Positions 44,942 to 53,929 of a stretch of 64,000 bases of DNA are shown piece by piece. Under the pieces are notes generated by a model. The model worked only from the letters and a program-made list of their open reading frames with translations. It searched no databases and was not told the origin of the DNA. Made by a program: the position numbers and the translations under genes. Source of the stretch: Orrella marina (GTDB taxonomy: Bacteria > Pseudomonadota > Gammaproteobacteria > Burkholderiales > Burkholderiaceae_B); assembly GCF_003058465.1 (NCBI RefSeq), contig NZ_CP028901.1, positions 3,968,001 through 4,032,000 on the forward strand, given 5' to 3'. The stretch's first letter is position 1. Each line of letters begins with the position of its first letter.

Positions 44942-46126
44942 TCAGGCCCGGATTCCCTGCATCAGGTGGCGCGCCAGGACAGATCTTGCTGGTCCGACCA
45001 GGTCGAGTCCGAGCAGTGTCAGGCCTGCCGCATGTTCGACAGGCGGCAGGCCTGTGGTGAAGATCCGGGACATCAGATCTGTTAGTCCGCTGGTCGAGCG
45101 GCGATCCTGTTCTCGCAGCTTTGCAAAGATCTCGAGCGCACGCGCGCTGGGCTGCTCCGTGCGTGCAATCCAGTCACGCAGGCAATGCGCCAGCGTGGCC
45201 GCATCGCGCAAGCCGAGGTTCAAGCCTTGACCAGCCACAGGGTGCAATGTCTGTGCGGCGTTGCCGATTGAAACCATTTCCCCCTGTACCGGCTCCTCGT
45301 CAAAGCTTTTGTAAAGTGCGAAGGAAACAAAAGGGGCGACCGGTGTCAGGGTGCCGAGCCTGTCTCCAAACGTACTCTGCATGGTTCTGGCGAACGCCTG
45401 GGCATCGAGCGCCAGCAGTGCCTTGCCCTGATCGGGTTTGCAACACCAGACTACGGATTGTGTCTGAGGTCCGTCGGGATGCGGAAGGATCGCAAAGGGT
45501 CCATTACGCGTGAATCGCTCGTAGGCCCAGCCGGCCATTGGATGGCTGACCGTGACCTGGCCGATCAGGGCAACCTGATCGTAGGACTCACGTCTGAGGT
45601 GTTTGCGCATACCGTCTGCCTTGACGCCAATGCGTGCTTGATAGGTCTGACCGTCTTGTTCAATCTGCACAGCCGGCTTGTCCTGGCCTTGCGGGTTCGC
45701 TTGACTGTCCTGGCTCATTTGAGCGGGCCCACCTGTACGCAAGGTGATCCCGCAGCGCTGGGCGGCTTCTAGCAGACCTGCATGCAGGCTGGCGTACCGG
45801 ACTACATATCCCAGCGCGGGAACCTGCATGTCCTGGTCGCGAATCAGGGTTCTACCCAGGCGGCCAGCCTGGGAAACATGAATCGTGTGAATCGGGGCTG
45901 CGTCGTCTGGCCAGGCGCCCAGGTCGTCCAGCAGGACCCGCGTGCCTTCGTTGACCGCGATCACACGCTGGTCCTGACTGGCCTGCACACCATAGCGGGT
46001 GCGTTCGCCAGACTGGAACAATAATAGCGATGACGGGTCAGATGACAGCCTGCTCAGAAGAATGGCCAGGGCGCAACCTGTCGGTCCTCCGCCTACAATC
46101 GCGATGTCAAATCTGGGTGGGCTCAT
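44942..46126 (-). CDS. UbiH/UbiF/VisC/COQ6-family FAD-dependent monooxygenase
   Basis: 394 residues. The FAD-binding GxGxxG motif is 'DIAIVGGGPTGCALAILLSR' at residues 7-26. The second FAD motif is 'SIGNAAQTLHPVAGQGLNLGLRDA' (about 292-315), the form characteristic of ubiquinone-biosynthesis hydroxylases. These add hydroxyl groups to the benzoquinone ring precursor with O2 and NADPH. Which ring position is used cannot be read. It is transcribed away from a TM2-domain gene. Confidence 0.9.
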   Translation of the reverse strand: MSPPRFDIAIVGGGPTGCALAILLSRLSSDPSSLLLFQSGERTRYGVQASQDQRVIAVNEGTRVLLDDLGAWPDDAAPIHTIHVSQAGRLGRTLIRDQDMQVPALGYVVRYASLHAGLLEAAQRCGITLRTGGPAQMSQDSQANPQGQDKPAVQIEQDGQTYQARIGVKADGMRKHLRRESYDQVALIGQVTVSHPMAGWAYERFTRNGPFAILPHPDGPQTQSVVWCCKPDQGKALLALDAQAFARTMQSTFGDRLGTLTPVAPFVSFALYKSFDEEPVQGEMVSIGNAAQTLHPVAGQGLNLGLRDAATLAHCLRDWIARTEQPSARALEIFAKLREQDRRSTSGLTDLMSRIFTTGLPPVEHAAGLTLLGLDLVGPARSVLARHLMQGIRA

Positions 46127-46159
46127 TGCGGGCCTCTATACGGCTGGTTTATTCGGAAA

Positions 46160-46612
46160 ATGGAAATGCAAGAAACGGTAGAACAGGGACTTACCACACC
46201 CGCTCGTAGCAAAGTGGTTGCAGGTCTGCTGTCATTTTATGGCGGCTGGTTCGGTGCGCACTGGTTTTACCTTGGACGTCGTCATGCCTGGGTGTTTCCG
46301 GTCCTGGCCTGTGTACTGCTCGGCCTGGCAAGTCAGGCGCAGGTCTGGTGGGATACACCTGTGTTTTTCTTGCTGTTCATTCCGGCGGTTGCGGGCTTCA
46401 TCGAAGCGATTGTGCTGTGCCTGATGTCCGACGAGAAGTTTGACGCCCGGTACAACCCGGGCTTTGTTCGTGAAACCTCGACGGGATGGGGGCCGGTAAT
46501 CGTGGCGAGCACCAGCCTTTTGCTTGGAATCATTGGGCTGATGTTCTCGATTGCGCACGTTGTCCTGCACATCTGGACTCGCCTTGGCTGGCTGGATGGT
46601 CTGAATTTCTGA
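46160..46612 (+). CDS. TM2-domain membrane protein
   Basis: 150 residues. 'KVVAGLLSFYGGWFGAHWFYLGR' (about 18-40) matches the start of the TM2 domain, a two-helix module with a short polar turn. Two more hydrophobic segments follow near 45-65 and 105-130, giving about four helices in all. The function of bacterial TM2 proteins is unknown. Divergent from the Ubi hydroxylase gene, converging on pepP with a 26-base gap. Confidence 0.8.
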   Translation: MEMQETVEQGLTTPARSKVVAGLLSFYGGWFGAHWFYLGRRHAWVFPVLACVLLGLASQAQVWWDTPVFFLLFIPAVAGFIEAIVLCLMSDEKFDARYNPGFVRETSTGWGPVIVASTSLLLGIIGLMFSIAHVVLHIWTRLGWLDGLNF

Positions 46613-46638
46613 CAACCAGCCATTTTGAGCCAAGGTTT

Positions 46639-48042
46639 TCAGGGTCCGGGTGCCTGCGTGAACCCCGGTCCGCCATCACGCATGATCTGTTCAATACTCT
46701 GCCGATCAACCGGCACGTCACGGGTCAGCAGTTCGCATCCTGACGGAGTAATCAGTGCATCGTCCTCGATCCGGATGCCGATATCCCATGCCCGAGGGTC
46801 GATGTCATCGGCCGGGCGCACGTATAGCCCGGGTTCGATGGTCAATACCATGCCTGGCTCCAGCAGTCGCCAGGGTGGATCTTCCTCTTTGTCAGCGACG
46901 TTACCGCCGTCAATGTGCCGGTAGGGTCCGACGTCGTGAACGTCCAGGCCCAGCCAGTGCCCTGTTCGATGCATGTAAAACCGTTGGTAGGAACCTTGTT
47001 CGATGTTGCCATCGAGATCGCCACTGAGAAATCCGACGTCAATCAGCCCCTGGGTCAGCACCTTTATCGCCGCATCATGCCCGTCGTTAAACGTCATTCC
47101 CGGTCGGGTCTGTTCGATTGCCGCTTGCTGGGCGGCCAGGACTATGTCGTACAGGGTGGCTTGAAACCCCGTGAACTGTCCACTGGCCGGGAACGTGCGC
47201 GTAATGTCAGATGCGTAGCCATCGAGCTCGCAACCCGCATCGATCAGGATCAGATCCTGGTCGCCGATGACACTGTGGCCCGCGCGGTGATGCAGAATGC
47301 AGGCGTTGGCGCCGGTCGCAACAATTGTTTCGTAGGCGACTGACTGCGCGCCCGCGCGCAGGAATACGGCGAGCAGTTCCGCTTCCAGGGCCCTTTCGGT
47401 CAGACCGGGACGGGTGGCCCGCATTGCCTGACAGTGCCCGATCGCCGCAATCCTCGCAGCTTCACGCATGGTGCCGATCTCCTCGGCATCCTTGATCAAC
47501 CGGTGATGGCTCAGTTCTGTTGTCAGGTCGATCCATCGAAGAGGAACGTCCTGCTTGCCACGCGCCTGCTGACGTGCCGATGCCAGCCACCGGGTGGCCT
47601 GAGCTGGCAGGTCCGCAATCGCACAGCGACTCAAGGGCAGGAACAAATTGCCCTTGCCGGTCAAATGTTTCGAGATCCATGTGTCGAGTGATGCGATGTC
47701 CTGTGCCTCGTCGAGTCCGAATGCTTCCCGGGCTGCGTTGGGGCCCCAGCACAGACCCTCCCATATCTCGGTCTGAGGGTCTTTTTCCCGGCAGAACAAA
47801 ACACTGTGGGTGACCGTGTCTGTCGCGACCAGCACTAGCCAGGCCTCAGGCTCGGTGAAGCCTGTCAGGTAGTAGAACTGGCTGTCAAACCGGAATGGGT
47901 AGGGCGTGTGTCCCGATCGAAGGGGAGAGTGGCCAGTCGGAATAACGGCGATGCCACCGCCCTGGCTACGCATCCAGTCGGCAAGGCGCTTCCTACGGTG
48001 TTGATAGGTGGAAATGGTGTGGGCAGGTTTGACCAGGCTCAT
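46639..48042 (-). CDS. pepP: Xaa-Pro aminopeptidase P
   Basis: 467 residues from ATG 48042 ('MSLVKPAHTISTYQHRRKRL'). The upstream extension to 48174 is rejected because it overlaps the ctaG-like start and adds 44 unlike residues. The N-terminal creatinase-like domain ('FRFDSQFYYLTGFTEPEAWL' near 48) is followed by the pita-bread metallopeptidase: 'LILIDAGCELDGYASDITRTFP' (about 257-278, two metal Asp), 'YMHRTGHWLGLDVHDVG' (metal His), and 'VLTIEPGLYV' (metal Glu). It removes N-terminal residues that precede proline and uses two Mn ions. Confidence 0.95.
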   Translation of the reverse strand: MSLVKPAHTISTYQHRRKRLADWMRSQGGGIAVIPTGHSPLRSGHTPYPFRFDSQFYYLTGFTEPEAWLVLVATDTVTHSVLFCREKDPQTEIWEGLCWGPNAAREAFGLDEAQDIASLDTWISKHLTGKGNLFLPLSRCAIADLPAQATRWLASARQQARGKQDVPLRWIDLTTELSHHRLIKDAEEIGTMREAARIAAIGHCQAMRATRPGLTERALEAELLAVFLRAGAQSVAYETIVATGANACILHHRAGHSVIGDQDLILIDAGCELDGYASDITRTFPASGQFTGFQATLYDIVLAAQQAAIEQTRPGMTFNDGHDAAIKVLTQGLIDVGFLSGDLDGNIEQGSYQRFYMHRTGHWLGLDVHDVGPYRHIDGGNVADKEEDPPWRLLEPGMVLTIEPGLYVRPADDIDPRAWDIGIRIEDDALITPSGCELLTRDVPVDRQSIEQIMRDGGPGFTQAPGP

Positions 48043-48134
48043 GAACTCGGGAACTCCATTGGTGAAGTGATGCTCAGACCATACTACAATCCCTGACTGA
48101 CCTATGGTTTTCCCTGACTGGACGTGTTTCTGAT

Positions 48135-48989
48135 ATGGACTGGTTTTCCTGGCTGACTCCTTGGGAGTTTTCACCTGCGCTGCTTGCGTGTTTTGCAGTG
48201 GGGATTTATCTGTTCGTGCGCGGCCAGAGGGTACACAAGGTGAGCATGGCCAGAAAGATCCTGTTCTGGTCGGGCATCGTGCTGATTTACCTGCCCATGC
48301 ATACGCTGGTTGATTATTACGCCGAGCGCATGTTTTTCATTCACCGGATCCAGCACCTGTTTCTGCACCATGTCGGGCCACTGGTTCTGATGCTGGCATA
48401 TCCCGGGTCTGTTATGCGGGCCGGTCTGCCGCTTGCCTGGCGTGCCAGGCTGCGCAGGTTCAACCATACGCGAACCGGCAAGGCGATAATCGCCTGTCTG
48501 ACCAACCCCATCTTTGTGCCTGCGCTGTTCGTGTTTCTGGTGATCGTCTGGCTGATTCCGTCGGTTCAGTTCTATTCGATGCTCGACTGGCGTCTGTATC
48601 GGCTGATGAACTGGTCAGTCGTGATCAGTGGGTTCATGTACTGGAATCTGATTCTCGATCGTCGTCCGGCGCCGCCAGCGGCGATGACCCCGGGTGGGCG
48701 GGTCATTTCCCCGGTCCTCACGATGGCGCCACAGATGCTCGCAGGCGCTATCATCGCCTTCACTGAAAGAGACCTTTACCCCCTCTTTAATCTTTGCGGA
48801 CGCGCGCTGGACATGTCTGCCACGACTGACCAGAGTATTGGTGGACTGACTATGTGGATTCCGGCGGCCATGGCCGAGGTGGCCGGATTGATGATTGCGT
48901 TGCGTAATCTCATGCGACTCTCTGCCCTAGGTCGCTGGGGGCGCGGACCAGTTCCTGAGAAGGTGGTCGCGCCTTCGTCAACGGGTTGA
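48135..48989 (+). CDS. CtaG-like cytochrome c oxidase assembly membrane protein (caa3_CtaG family)
   Basis: 284 residues with about seven helices. Conserved His-rich segments stand out: 'HTLVDYYAERMFFIHRIQHL' (about 56-75) and 'LFLHHVGPLVLMLAYPG' (about 75-91), typical of the caa3_CtaG family that helps insert copper into cytochrome oxidases (unrelated to the Cox11-type CtaG). It is not next to oxidase genes here. The start is divergent from pepP; the first bases lie within the rejected pepP extension. Confidence 0.85.
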   Translation: MDWFSWLTPWEFSPALLACFAVGIYLFVRGQRVHKVSMARKILFWSGIVLIYLPMHTLVDYYAERMFFIHRIQHLFLHHVGPLVLMLAYPGSVMRAGLPLAWRARLRRFNHTRTGKAIIACLTNPIFVPALFVFLVIVWLIPSVQFYSMLDWRLYRLMNWSVVISGFMYWNLILDRRPAPPAAMTPGGRVISPVLTMAPQMLAGAIIAFTERDLYPLFNLCGRALDMSATTDQSIGGLTMWIPAAMAEVAGLMIALRNLMRLSALGRWGRGPVPEKVVAPSSTG

Positions 48990-49095
48990 GCAGAGTGCGT
49001 TTGCTTGATCTGCGCTTGCTTTGATCAGGCCCATGTCGTGTCGCAGTCGGAAAGGCGAGTTGTTTGCCGGTGCGCTTTTCGCTGCACGGATGCGG

Positions 49096-49122
49096 ACACG
49101 CCGCCTTGGGCAGGCGGCGTGT
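49096..49122. terminator. bidirectional hairpin between ctaG-like gene and galU
   Basis: ACACGCCGCCT (49096-49106) pairs perfectly with AGGCGGCGTGT (49112-49122) around a five-base loop, 38 bases from the galU stop and about 110 from the ctaG-like stop. GC-rich, no T run on either side. It fits a shared terminator for converging genes. Confidence 0.65.
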
Positions 49123-49159
49123 GCAAGTCAAAGGACGATCCTGAGATCTGGAGCAGGAA

Positions 49160-49996
49160 TCAGGGAATCAGACCGTGGTACTTGCGTCCATAGGCCACCG
49201 TCGCAGCAAACATGCCAGCCTTGCTTCCACAGTCATAGCGATTGCCCTCATAGCGATACGCGCAGACCGAGCGCTCGTTAATCATGGCCGCAATCCCGTC
49301 GGTGAGCTGGATCTCGCCGCCTGCTCCGGGTTGGGTCTTGCGTAGATGCTCAAAAATGGTCGGATCCAGCACATAGCGCCCAACTACAGCCAGTGTGGAC
49401 GGTGCGACCGATGGGTCAGGCTTCTCGACAATACCGTGGACTTTTGATGTGCGCTCGTCAATGGGGTCGGTCGAGACGATGCCATAGCGGTTGGTGTGCT
49501 CTCTCGGGACGTTTTCCACGCCCAGCACGCTGGCCTGGTGGGTCAGCGCGCAGTCGACCAGTTGAGACAGGACCGGACGGTCGGCATCGATCAGATCGTC
49601 AGCCAGCAGTACGGCAAACGGTTCGTCTCCCACGATGGGTGCTGCTGTCAGCACAGCATGACCGAGGCCCAGTGGTGCAGACTGGCGGATATAGATACAG
49701 TTTGTTTTCGGGCTGATGATGTTGCGCACAATTTCCAGCAGATCAGTCTTGTGCTTGCGTTCAAGTTCTGCCTCGAGTTCCGGTGCTGAGTCGAAGTGAT
49801 CTTCAATCGAACGCTTGCTACGTCCAGTGACAAAGACGAGATCTGTCACGCCCGCATTGACGGCCTCTTCGACTGCGTACTGAATCAATGGCTTGTCAAC
49901 AACAGGTAGCATTTCCTTGGGCATCGCCTTGGTGGCAGGAAGGAATCGGGTGCCGAGACCTGCAACAGGAAACACGGCTTTTCTGATAGGACGCAT
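49160..49996 (-). CDS. galU: UTP-glucose-1-phosphate uridylyltransferase
   Basis: 278 residues. The nucleotide-binding '[20 protein letters not shown]' is at residues 9-28, with the catalytic lysine in '[18 protein letters not shown]' and '[11 protein letters not shown]' near 127. The C-terminal part has '[13 protein letters not shown]'. It makes UDP-glucose for surface polysaccharide and trehalose synthesis. The start is supported by AGAGGG upstream ('CTAAAAGAGGGTCCAG'). Confidence 0.95.
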   Translation of the reverse strand: MRPIRKAVFPVAGLGTRFLPATKAMPKEMLPVVDKPLIQYAVEEAVNAGVTDLVFVTGRSKRSIEDHFDSAPELEAELERKHKTDLLEIVRNIISPKTNCIYIRQSAPLGLGHAVLTAAPIVGDEPFAVLLADDLIDADRPVLSQLVDCALTHQASVLGVENVPREHTNRYGIVSTDPIDERTSKVHGIVEKPDPSVAPSTLAVVGRYVLDPTIFEHLRKTQPGAGGEIQLTDGIAAMINERSVCAYRYEGNRYDCGSKAGMFAATVAYGRKYHGLIP

Positions 49997-50091
49997 CTGG
50001 ACCCTCTTTTAGGGAATTTGGCTGGAACTAATGGGAGGTTTACACTTCAAACTGAAGAGATTGCTAAATTTTCTGGGTATATGATAACGCG

Positions 50092-51597
50092 ATGATCCGC
50101 CACAGACCCGCAGCACTTTCTCGAGCCGTGATCCTGAGCCTGAGCCTGGCGCTTCCGCAATGGGTGATGGCTCCCGCGTTTGCACAGCCAATGGGACTGC
50201 CCTCGATGGGCTCAGCATCGGGTTTCGATCTTTCGCCAGCGGTAGAAAGGCAGATTGGCGAGCTCATCATGACTCAGGGCCGCCGTGACCCTTCGTATGT
50301 GCATGACGCGGAGATCAACCAGTATCTGAACCGGATGGCCAGCAAGCTTGTCCGGTATGCGCCCGGAGGGGCAACCAACATTGAACTCTTTGCAGTCAGA
50401 GATCCCGGATTTAATGCTTTTGCGATGCCCGGCGGCTTCATCGGAATCAACACCGGGGTGATTGCGGTCACCGACAATGAGTCTGAACTGGCGGGTGTGG
50501 TAGCTCATGAAATTTCTCACGTCACCCAGCGGCACATTGCGCGCGGCGTTACTCAACAGAAACAGAACAACGCTGTCATGCTGGCGTCAATTGCAGGTGC
50601 ACTTCTGGCTGGTTTGACTGGCGGTGTCGGTCTGGGAGCGGGTATCGCGGCATTTGGCCAGGCTGCAGCGATTGACAGGCAACTAGGATTCTCGCGTGAG
50701 GCGGAGAAGGAGGCGGACCGGGTCGGACTGCAGATGCTTGGCAAAGCTGGATACAACCCGAACGGCATGCAGGACATGTTTGCCAAACTCATGCAGGCAT
50801 CCAACCTTAATCAGGGAACAACTGGTGGCGGCACCTATTTGAGCACGCACCCGCTCAGTATTGACCGGATGGGTGACATGCAGAACCGGACGCGCTCCAT
50901 GGGAATGCGGGCACACCGGGATTCGGACGACTACTGGTATGTTCGCGCCCGTGCGCTGACGTCACAGAGTCATGACCGGGCGACGATGCTTCGGGTTCGA
51001 GACCGCCTTCTGGATGAGTCTGCCCGGGCCAGTGGTGTCAGGCGCTCGGCGGCGTTTCTGGCCCTGGCCGAGATGGCCAGCAGGCAGGGCCGGTTTGACG
51101 AGGCACTTGATTTCCTGGCCAAGGCGCGCCAGGGTGTGCCGGACTCCCCCTATCTGGCCCGACAACAGGCCTGGATAGAGTTGTTGCGAGGACAGCCAAA
51201 GACTGTTGTGAATCTCACGCAGAGTGCCTTGCGCAAGTGGCCGGACCATGTGGCCTTGTCGGAGGTTCAGGCACACGCTTTGCAACAAACAGGTGATTAC
51301 AGACAGGCAGCGGATGTGCTGGAGCGGGTCCTGAAAAAGTGGCCAAGAGACTATCCGAATCTGTATCAGATGCGGGCCAATGCACTGAACCGGGCTGGAG
51401 ATTCAATACAGAGCCGGATGGCAATGGCGGAGTATTACGTGATGACAGGTGCTTTTGTCGCGGCGATCGCTCAGCTCGAACAGGCTCGCAGCATGACAAA
51501 TGATTTCAGGGTCCAGTCCACGCTTGATGTCAAAGTACGGGAAATCAAGGTGTTAATGGATCGGGAGAGGTCGTTGCTTGAACAGTTTGGAGCCTGA
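50092..51597 (+). CDS. M48-family periplasmic metalloprotease with TPR repeats (BepA-like)
   Basis: 501 residues with a signal peptide ending at about residue 32 ('APAFAQ'). The zinc motif 'VVAHEISHVTQRH' puts HExxH at 139-143; the third ligand region is 'SREAEKEADRVGLQML' near 203. Residues 290-500 form several TPR-like helical pairs. This matches BepA (YfgC), which degrades misassembled LptD and helps the BAM complex in the outer membrane. It is monocistronic, with an IS200-type element just downstream. Confidence 0.92.
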   Translation: MIRHRPAALSRAVILSLSLALPQWVMAPAFAQPMGLPSMGSASGFDLSPAVERQIGELIMTQGRRDPSYVHDAEINQYLNRMASKLVRYAPGGATNIELFAVRDPGFNAFAMPGGFIGINTGVIAVTDNESELAGVVAHEISHVTQRHIARGVTQQKQNNAVMLASIAGALLAGLTGGVGLGAGIAAFGQAAAIDRQLGFSREAEKEADRVGLQMLGKAGYNPNGMQDMFAKLMQASNLNQGTTGGGTYLSTHPLSIDRMGDMQNRTRSMGMRAHRDSDDYWYVRARALTSQSHDRATMLRVRDRLLDESARASGVRRSAAFLALAEMASRQGRFDEALDFLAKARQGVPDSPYLARQQAWIELLRGQPKTVVNLTQSALRKWPDHVALSEVQAHALQQTGDYRQAADVLERVLKKWPRDYPNLYQMRANALNRAGDSIQSRMAMAEYYVMTGAFVAAIAQLEQARSMTNDFRVQSTLDVKVREIKVLMDRERSLLEQFGA

Positions 51598-51694
51598 CTC
51601 CATGTTGCGGCAGGTGATGCGTTTCGGCTTCCACGCCGGGAATAGCTGTATTTGATTTTTGTCCTCGTTTCCTGAAGAGTCAGTCAGTAACAAT

Positions 51695-51713
51695 CCCCCG
51701 GCAAAGCCGGGGG
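51695..51713. repeat. hairpin at one end of the IS200-type element
   Basis: CCCCCGGC (51695-51702), loop AAA, GCCGGGGG (51706-51713). The stem nearly equals that of the hairpin at 52314-52330, which supports a paired end role. It could double as a terminator for bepA. Confidence 0.7.
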
Positions 51714-51796
51714 CCTTCATTTGTGAGCCGCTCAAAGCGGCTATCCGGAGACGCGAACGCGGCTCCGTGTCTTGTGCCACCATTCGGAGGCTAGGC

Positions 51797-52225
51797 TCAG
51801 AGCAGACTCAATTGCTCCAATCGAGAGTCCTCTTTCTCCTGGTCCTGGATGTAACGTCTAATGACTTCTTCGTCACGCCCAACCGTTGAAACAAAATACC
51901 CCCTGGCCCAAAAGTGCTGCCCGACAAAGTTTCGCCTCCTCTCTCCATACACCCGGGCAATGTGAATCGCACTTTTGCCTTTTATGTACCCAACTACCTG
52001 AGAGACAGCGTACTTCGGCGGGATCGCGATCAACATATGCACATGGTCCGGCATCAGGTGTTCCTCCAAAATCTCGCTCTCCCTGCGAAGAGCTAACTGC
52101 CTGAACACCTCGCCCAGGTGCCTTCTCAAACTGACATACAACGTCTTTCTTCGACACTTGGGAATAAACACCACATGGTATTTGCACTCCCAACGGCTAT
52201 GGCTTAGGCTTTCATACTCGTCCAT
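51797..52225 (-). CDS. tnpA: IS200/IS605-family Y1 transposase
   Basis: 142 residues, full length for the family. The first strand reads 'WECKYHVVFIPKCRRKTLY'. The HUH motif is 'MPDHVHMLIAIPP' near residue 60. The catalytic Tyr is expected in the helix 'DEEVIRRYIQDQEKED' near 125. Family members cut one strand of DNA at the element ends through a 5'-phosphotyrosine link and transpose as single-stranded circles at replication forks. It appears intact and possibly active. No TnpB is associated. Confidence 0.93.
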   Translation of the reverse strand: MDEYESLSHSRWECKYHVVFIPKCRRKTLYVSLRRHLGEVFRQLALRRESEILEEHLMPDHVHMLIAIPPKYAVSQVVGYIKGKSAIHIARVYGERRRNFVGQHFWARGYFVSTVGRDEEVIRRYIQDQEKEDSRLEQLSLL

Positions 52226-52313
52226 CGTGAAACTCCTTTTCTCGAGTGTGCTTGGCGGCTCACTCGGATAGTTTCATCGATGGACTCCCGTAAATGTCAA
52301 ACTTCTACTGCCA

Positions 52314-52330
52314 CCCCGGCATAGCCGGGG
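52314..52330. repeat. hairpin at the other end of the IS200-type element
   Basis: CCCCGGC (52314-52320), loop ATA, GCCGGGG (52324-52330), matching the stem of the hairpin at 51695-51713. It lies 16 bases from the stop of the Bcr/CflA gene and may also end that transcript. Confidence 0.7.
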
Positions 52331-52346
52331 GATTTCCCACGTTTGT

Positions 52347-53558
52347 TTAAAAATTCTGCAATTTCCCGCTCGCCTGCGCTCGCCTGGTGAGCCAGCGGCT
52401 CAGAGTCCATAGTGTGATGCAAAGTGTGGACGTCGTCAGCATCCCGAGAGAAAGACGCAAGGCGCTCTGGAACAGCAAAGGGGCAACCAGCCCGGAAATC
52501 AGGGCAAAGATCAGCATCTGAAAGCTGCTTTGCAGTGAGGATGCCGTGCCTCGCATGCGTGGAAAATAGTTAAGCGTCATGATGGTCATGCCGGGCAGGG
52601 CCAGTGACATGCCAAAAGCATAGACAAAGATGGGTAACACGGCCCATGGGATGACCGGAACAAAAAAGAGGTTGTAGGCAACGTTGATGAGCGATCCGGC
52701 ATATAGCACACCGAGTCCGACGGTTGTCATGATCTCCAGACGGAATCGCCCGGCAAACCGGGAGTTGATCATTGATCCGCAGAACATGCCTCCAATGAAA
52801 GGTATGAATAGCCACCCAAAGGCTGTCTGGGGCAGCTTGAGGATCTCCATGATGAAGTGTGCAGCTGAGGATATGTAAAGGGCAAAGCCCGCAAACGCAA
52901 ATGCCACACCGATGACTGCAAGCAGGAAGTAGGGGTTGCGTACTGCTGTGAAGTAGTTGGTCAGGATGCTGCCAAGCCTGAATGGATGGCGGTTTTCTTC
53001 CGAGAGGGTTTCGGGCAAAGAGCGCCAGCAGAATGCGCCGAGTAGCAATGCAATCACGGTGAGCGACCAGAATACAGAGCGCCACCCGACCTGTTCGCTC
53101 AGATAGCCACCAATGATGGGTGCAATGGCGGGCGCAAGACTGAACACCATAGTGATGTTGGCAAAAAGCCGTTGTGCATCGGCGCCATGGAATTTGTCGC
53201 GTACCAGCGCCTGTCCAACGACACGGCCAGCGCCTGCCGAGCAACCCTGGATAACCCGAAAGAACAGAAGCCACCCCAGGCTAGGTGCCAGTGCCACGCC
53301 GACTGAGCCGACGGTGAACATCACCAGCGAGGCAATGATGACAGGGCGTCGACCAAAACTGTCCGATAGCGTTCCCCAGAACAGGCTCATGCAGGCAAAT
53401 GCCAGGAGGTAGGCACTCAGGGTCTGCTGAACCAGCGGTTGATCGACATTGAACTCGTCGCCGATTGCGTAGAAGGATGGCAGGTAGGCATCCGTTGCAA
53501 ACGGTCCAAGCATCGCCAGCATGGCGAGCAACACAGTCAAGGTCCGAAGATTGGTCAT
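52347..53558 (-). CDS. Bcr/CflA-family drug efflux MFS transporter
   Basis: 403 residues with 12 predicted helices. 'MLGPFATDAYLPSFYAI' near residue 16, 'WGTLSDSFGRRPVIIASL' near 60 and 'FRVIQGCSAGAGRVVGQALVRD' (about 98-119) are typical of the Bcr/CflA group, which exports bicyclomycin, chloramphenicol, sulfonamides or cysteine. The substrate is unknown. The last codons lie just beside the IS200-type hairpin, so the element may have replaced its original terminator. Confidence 0.9.
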   Translation of the reverse strand: MTNLRTLTVLLAMLAMLGPFATDAYLPSFYAIGDEFNVDQPLVQQTLSAYLLAFACMSLFWGTLSDSFGRRPVIIASLVMFTVGSVGVALAPSLGWLLFFRVIQGCSAGAGRVVGQALVRDKFHGADAQRLFANITMVFSLAPAIAPIIGGYLSEQVGWRSVFWSLTVIALLLGAFCWRSLPETLSEENRHPFRLGSILTNYFTAVRNPYFLLAVIGVAFAFAGFALYISSAAHFIMEILKLPQTAFGWLFIPFIGGMFCGSMINSRFAGRFRLEIMTTVGLGVLYAGSLINVAYNLFFVPVIPWAVLPIFVYAFGMSLALPGMTIMTLNYFPRMRGTASSLQSSFQMLIFALISGLVAPLLFQSALRLSLGMLTTSTLCITLWTLSRWLTRRAQASGKLQNF

Positions 53559-53929
53559 TGAATTAAAGTCTGCAGATTGTCTGGGCGAAAGAAGATTGCC
53601 GTCTATAGGGATTGAAACGCGGCCCGAAAATGGCTGTCATAAGTCCGAACACCAGTCCTGTTACCCGGGTAGCGGGCCTTGCGGACTGTCAGTCGATCCG
53701 GGATCAGGCGCGCTTGAGCGTTGCGTCTGATCAGAGTGAACAGTTTAAGCCGAACTTGGCGATTTGCTCAGATGACTTCTTCGGCTGCCGTTCTTCAGCA
53801 GTCTTCCAGCATCTTGAAGGTGTGACGCCAGCCGGTGCCAGCAAACCCTTTCGCCAGACAAATGCGTCGGTTATGTCACCTGCATGACTGTCAGGCATGT
53901 CTGGCTTCTTGTGGCGCGGTTTGGCGGCT
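53559..53929. other. 371-base stretch without a recognised gene
   Basis: ORFs on both strands (for example 91 codons forward from 53612 and 96 codons reverse from 54021) lack known motifs and good ribosome-binding sites. It must hold the promoter of the Bcr/CflA gene at the left. Confidence 0.45.

Larger units (their letters stand above)
51690..52335 (-). mobile_element. IS200-type insertion sequence (intact TnpA)
   Basis: A single minus-strand TnpA gene (51797-52225) is flanked by two GC-rich hairpins with nearly the same stem, at 51695-51713 and 52314-52330. IS200-family elements carry one Y1 transposase and subterminal hairpins at both ends that TnpA recognises, and have no terminal inverted repeats or target duplication. 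The exact ends cannot be fixed here; the coordinates given span the hairpins. It sits in the gap between bepA and the Bcr/CflA gene, so no gene is broken. Confidence 0.75.
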
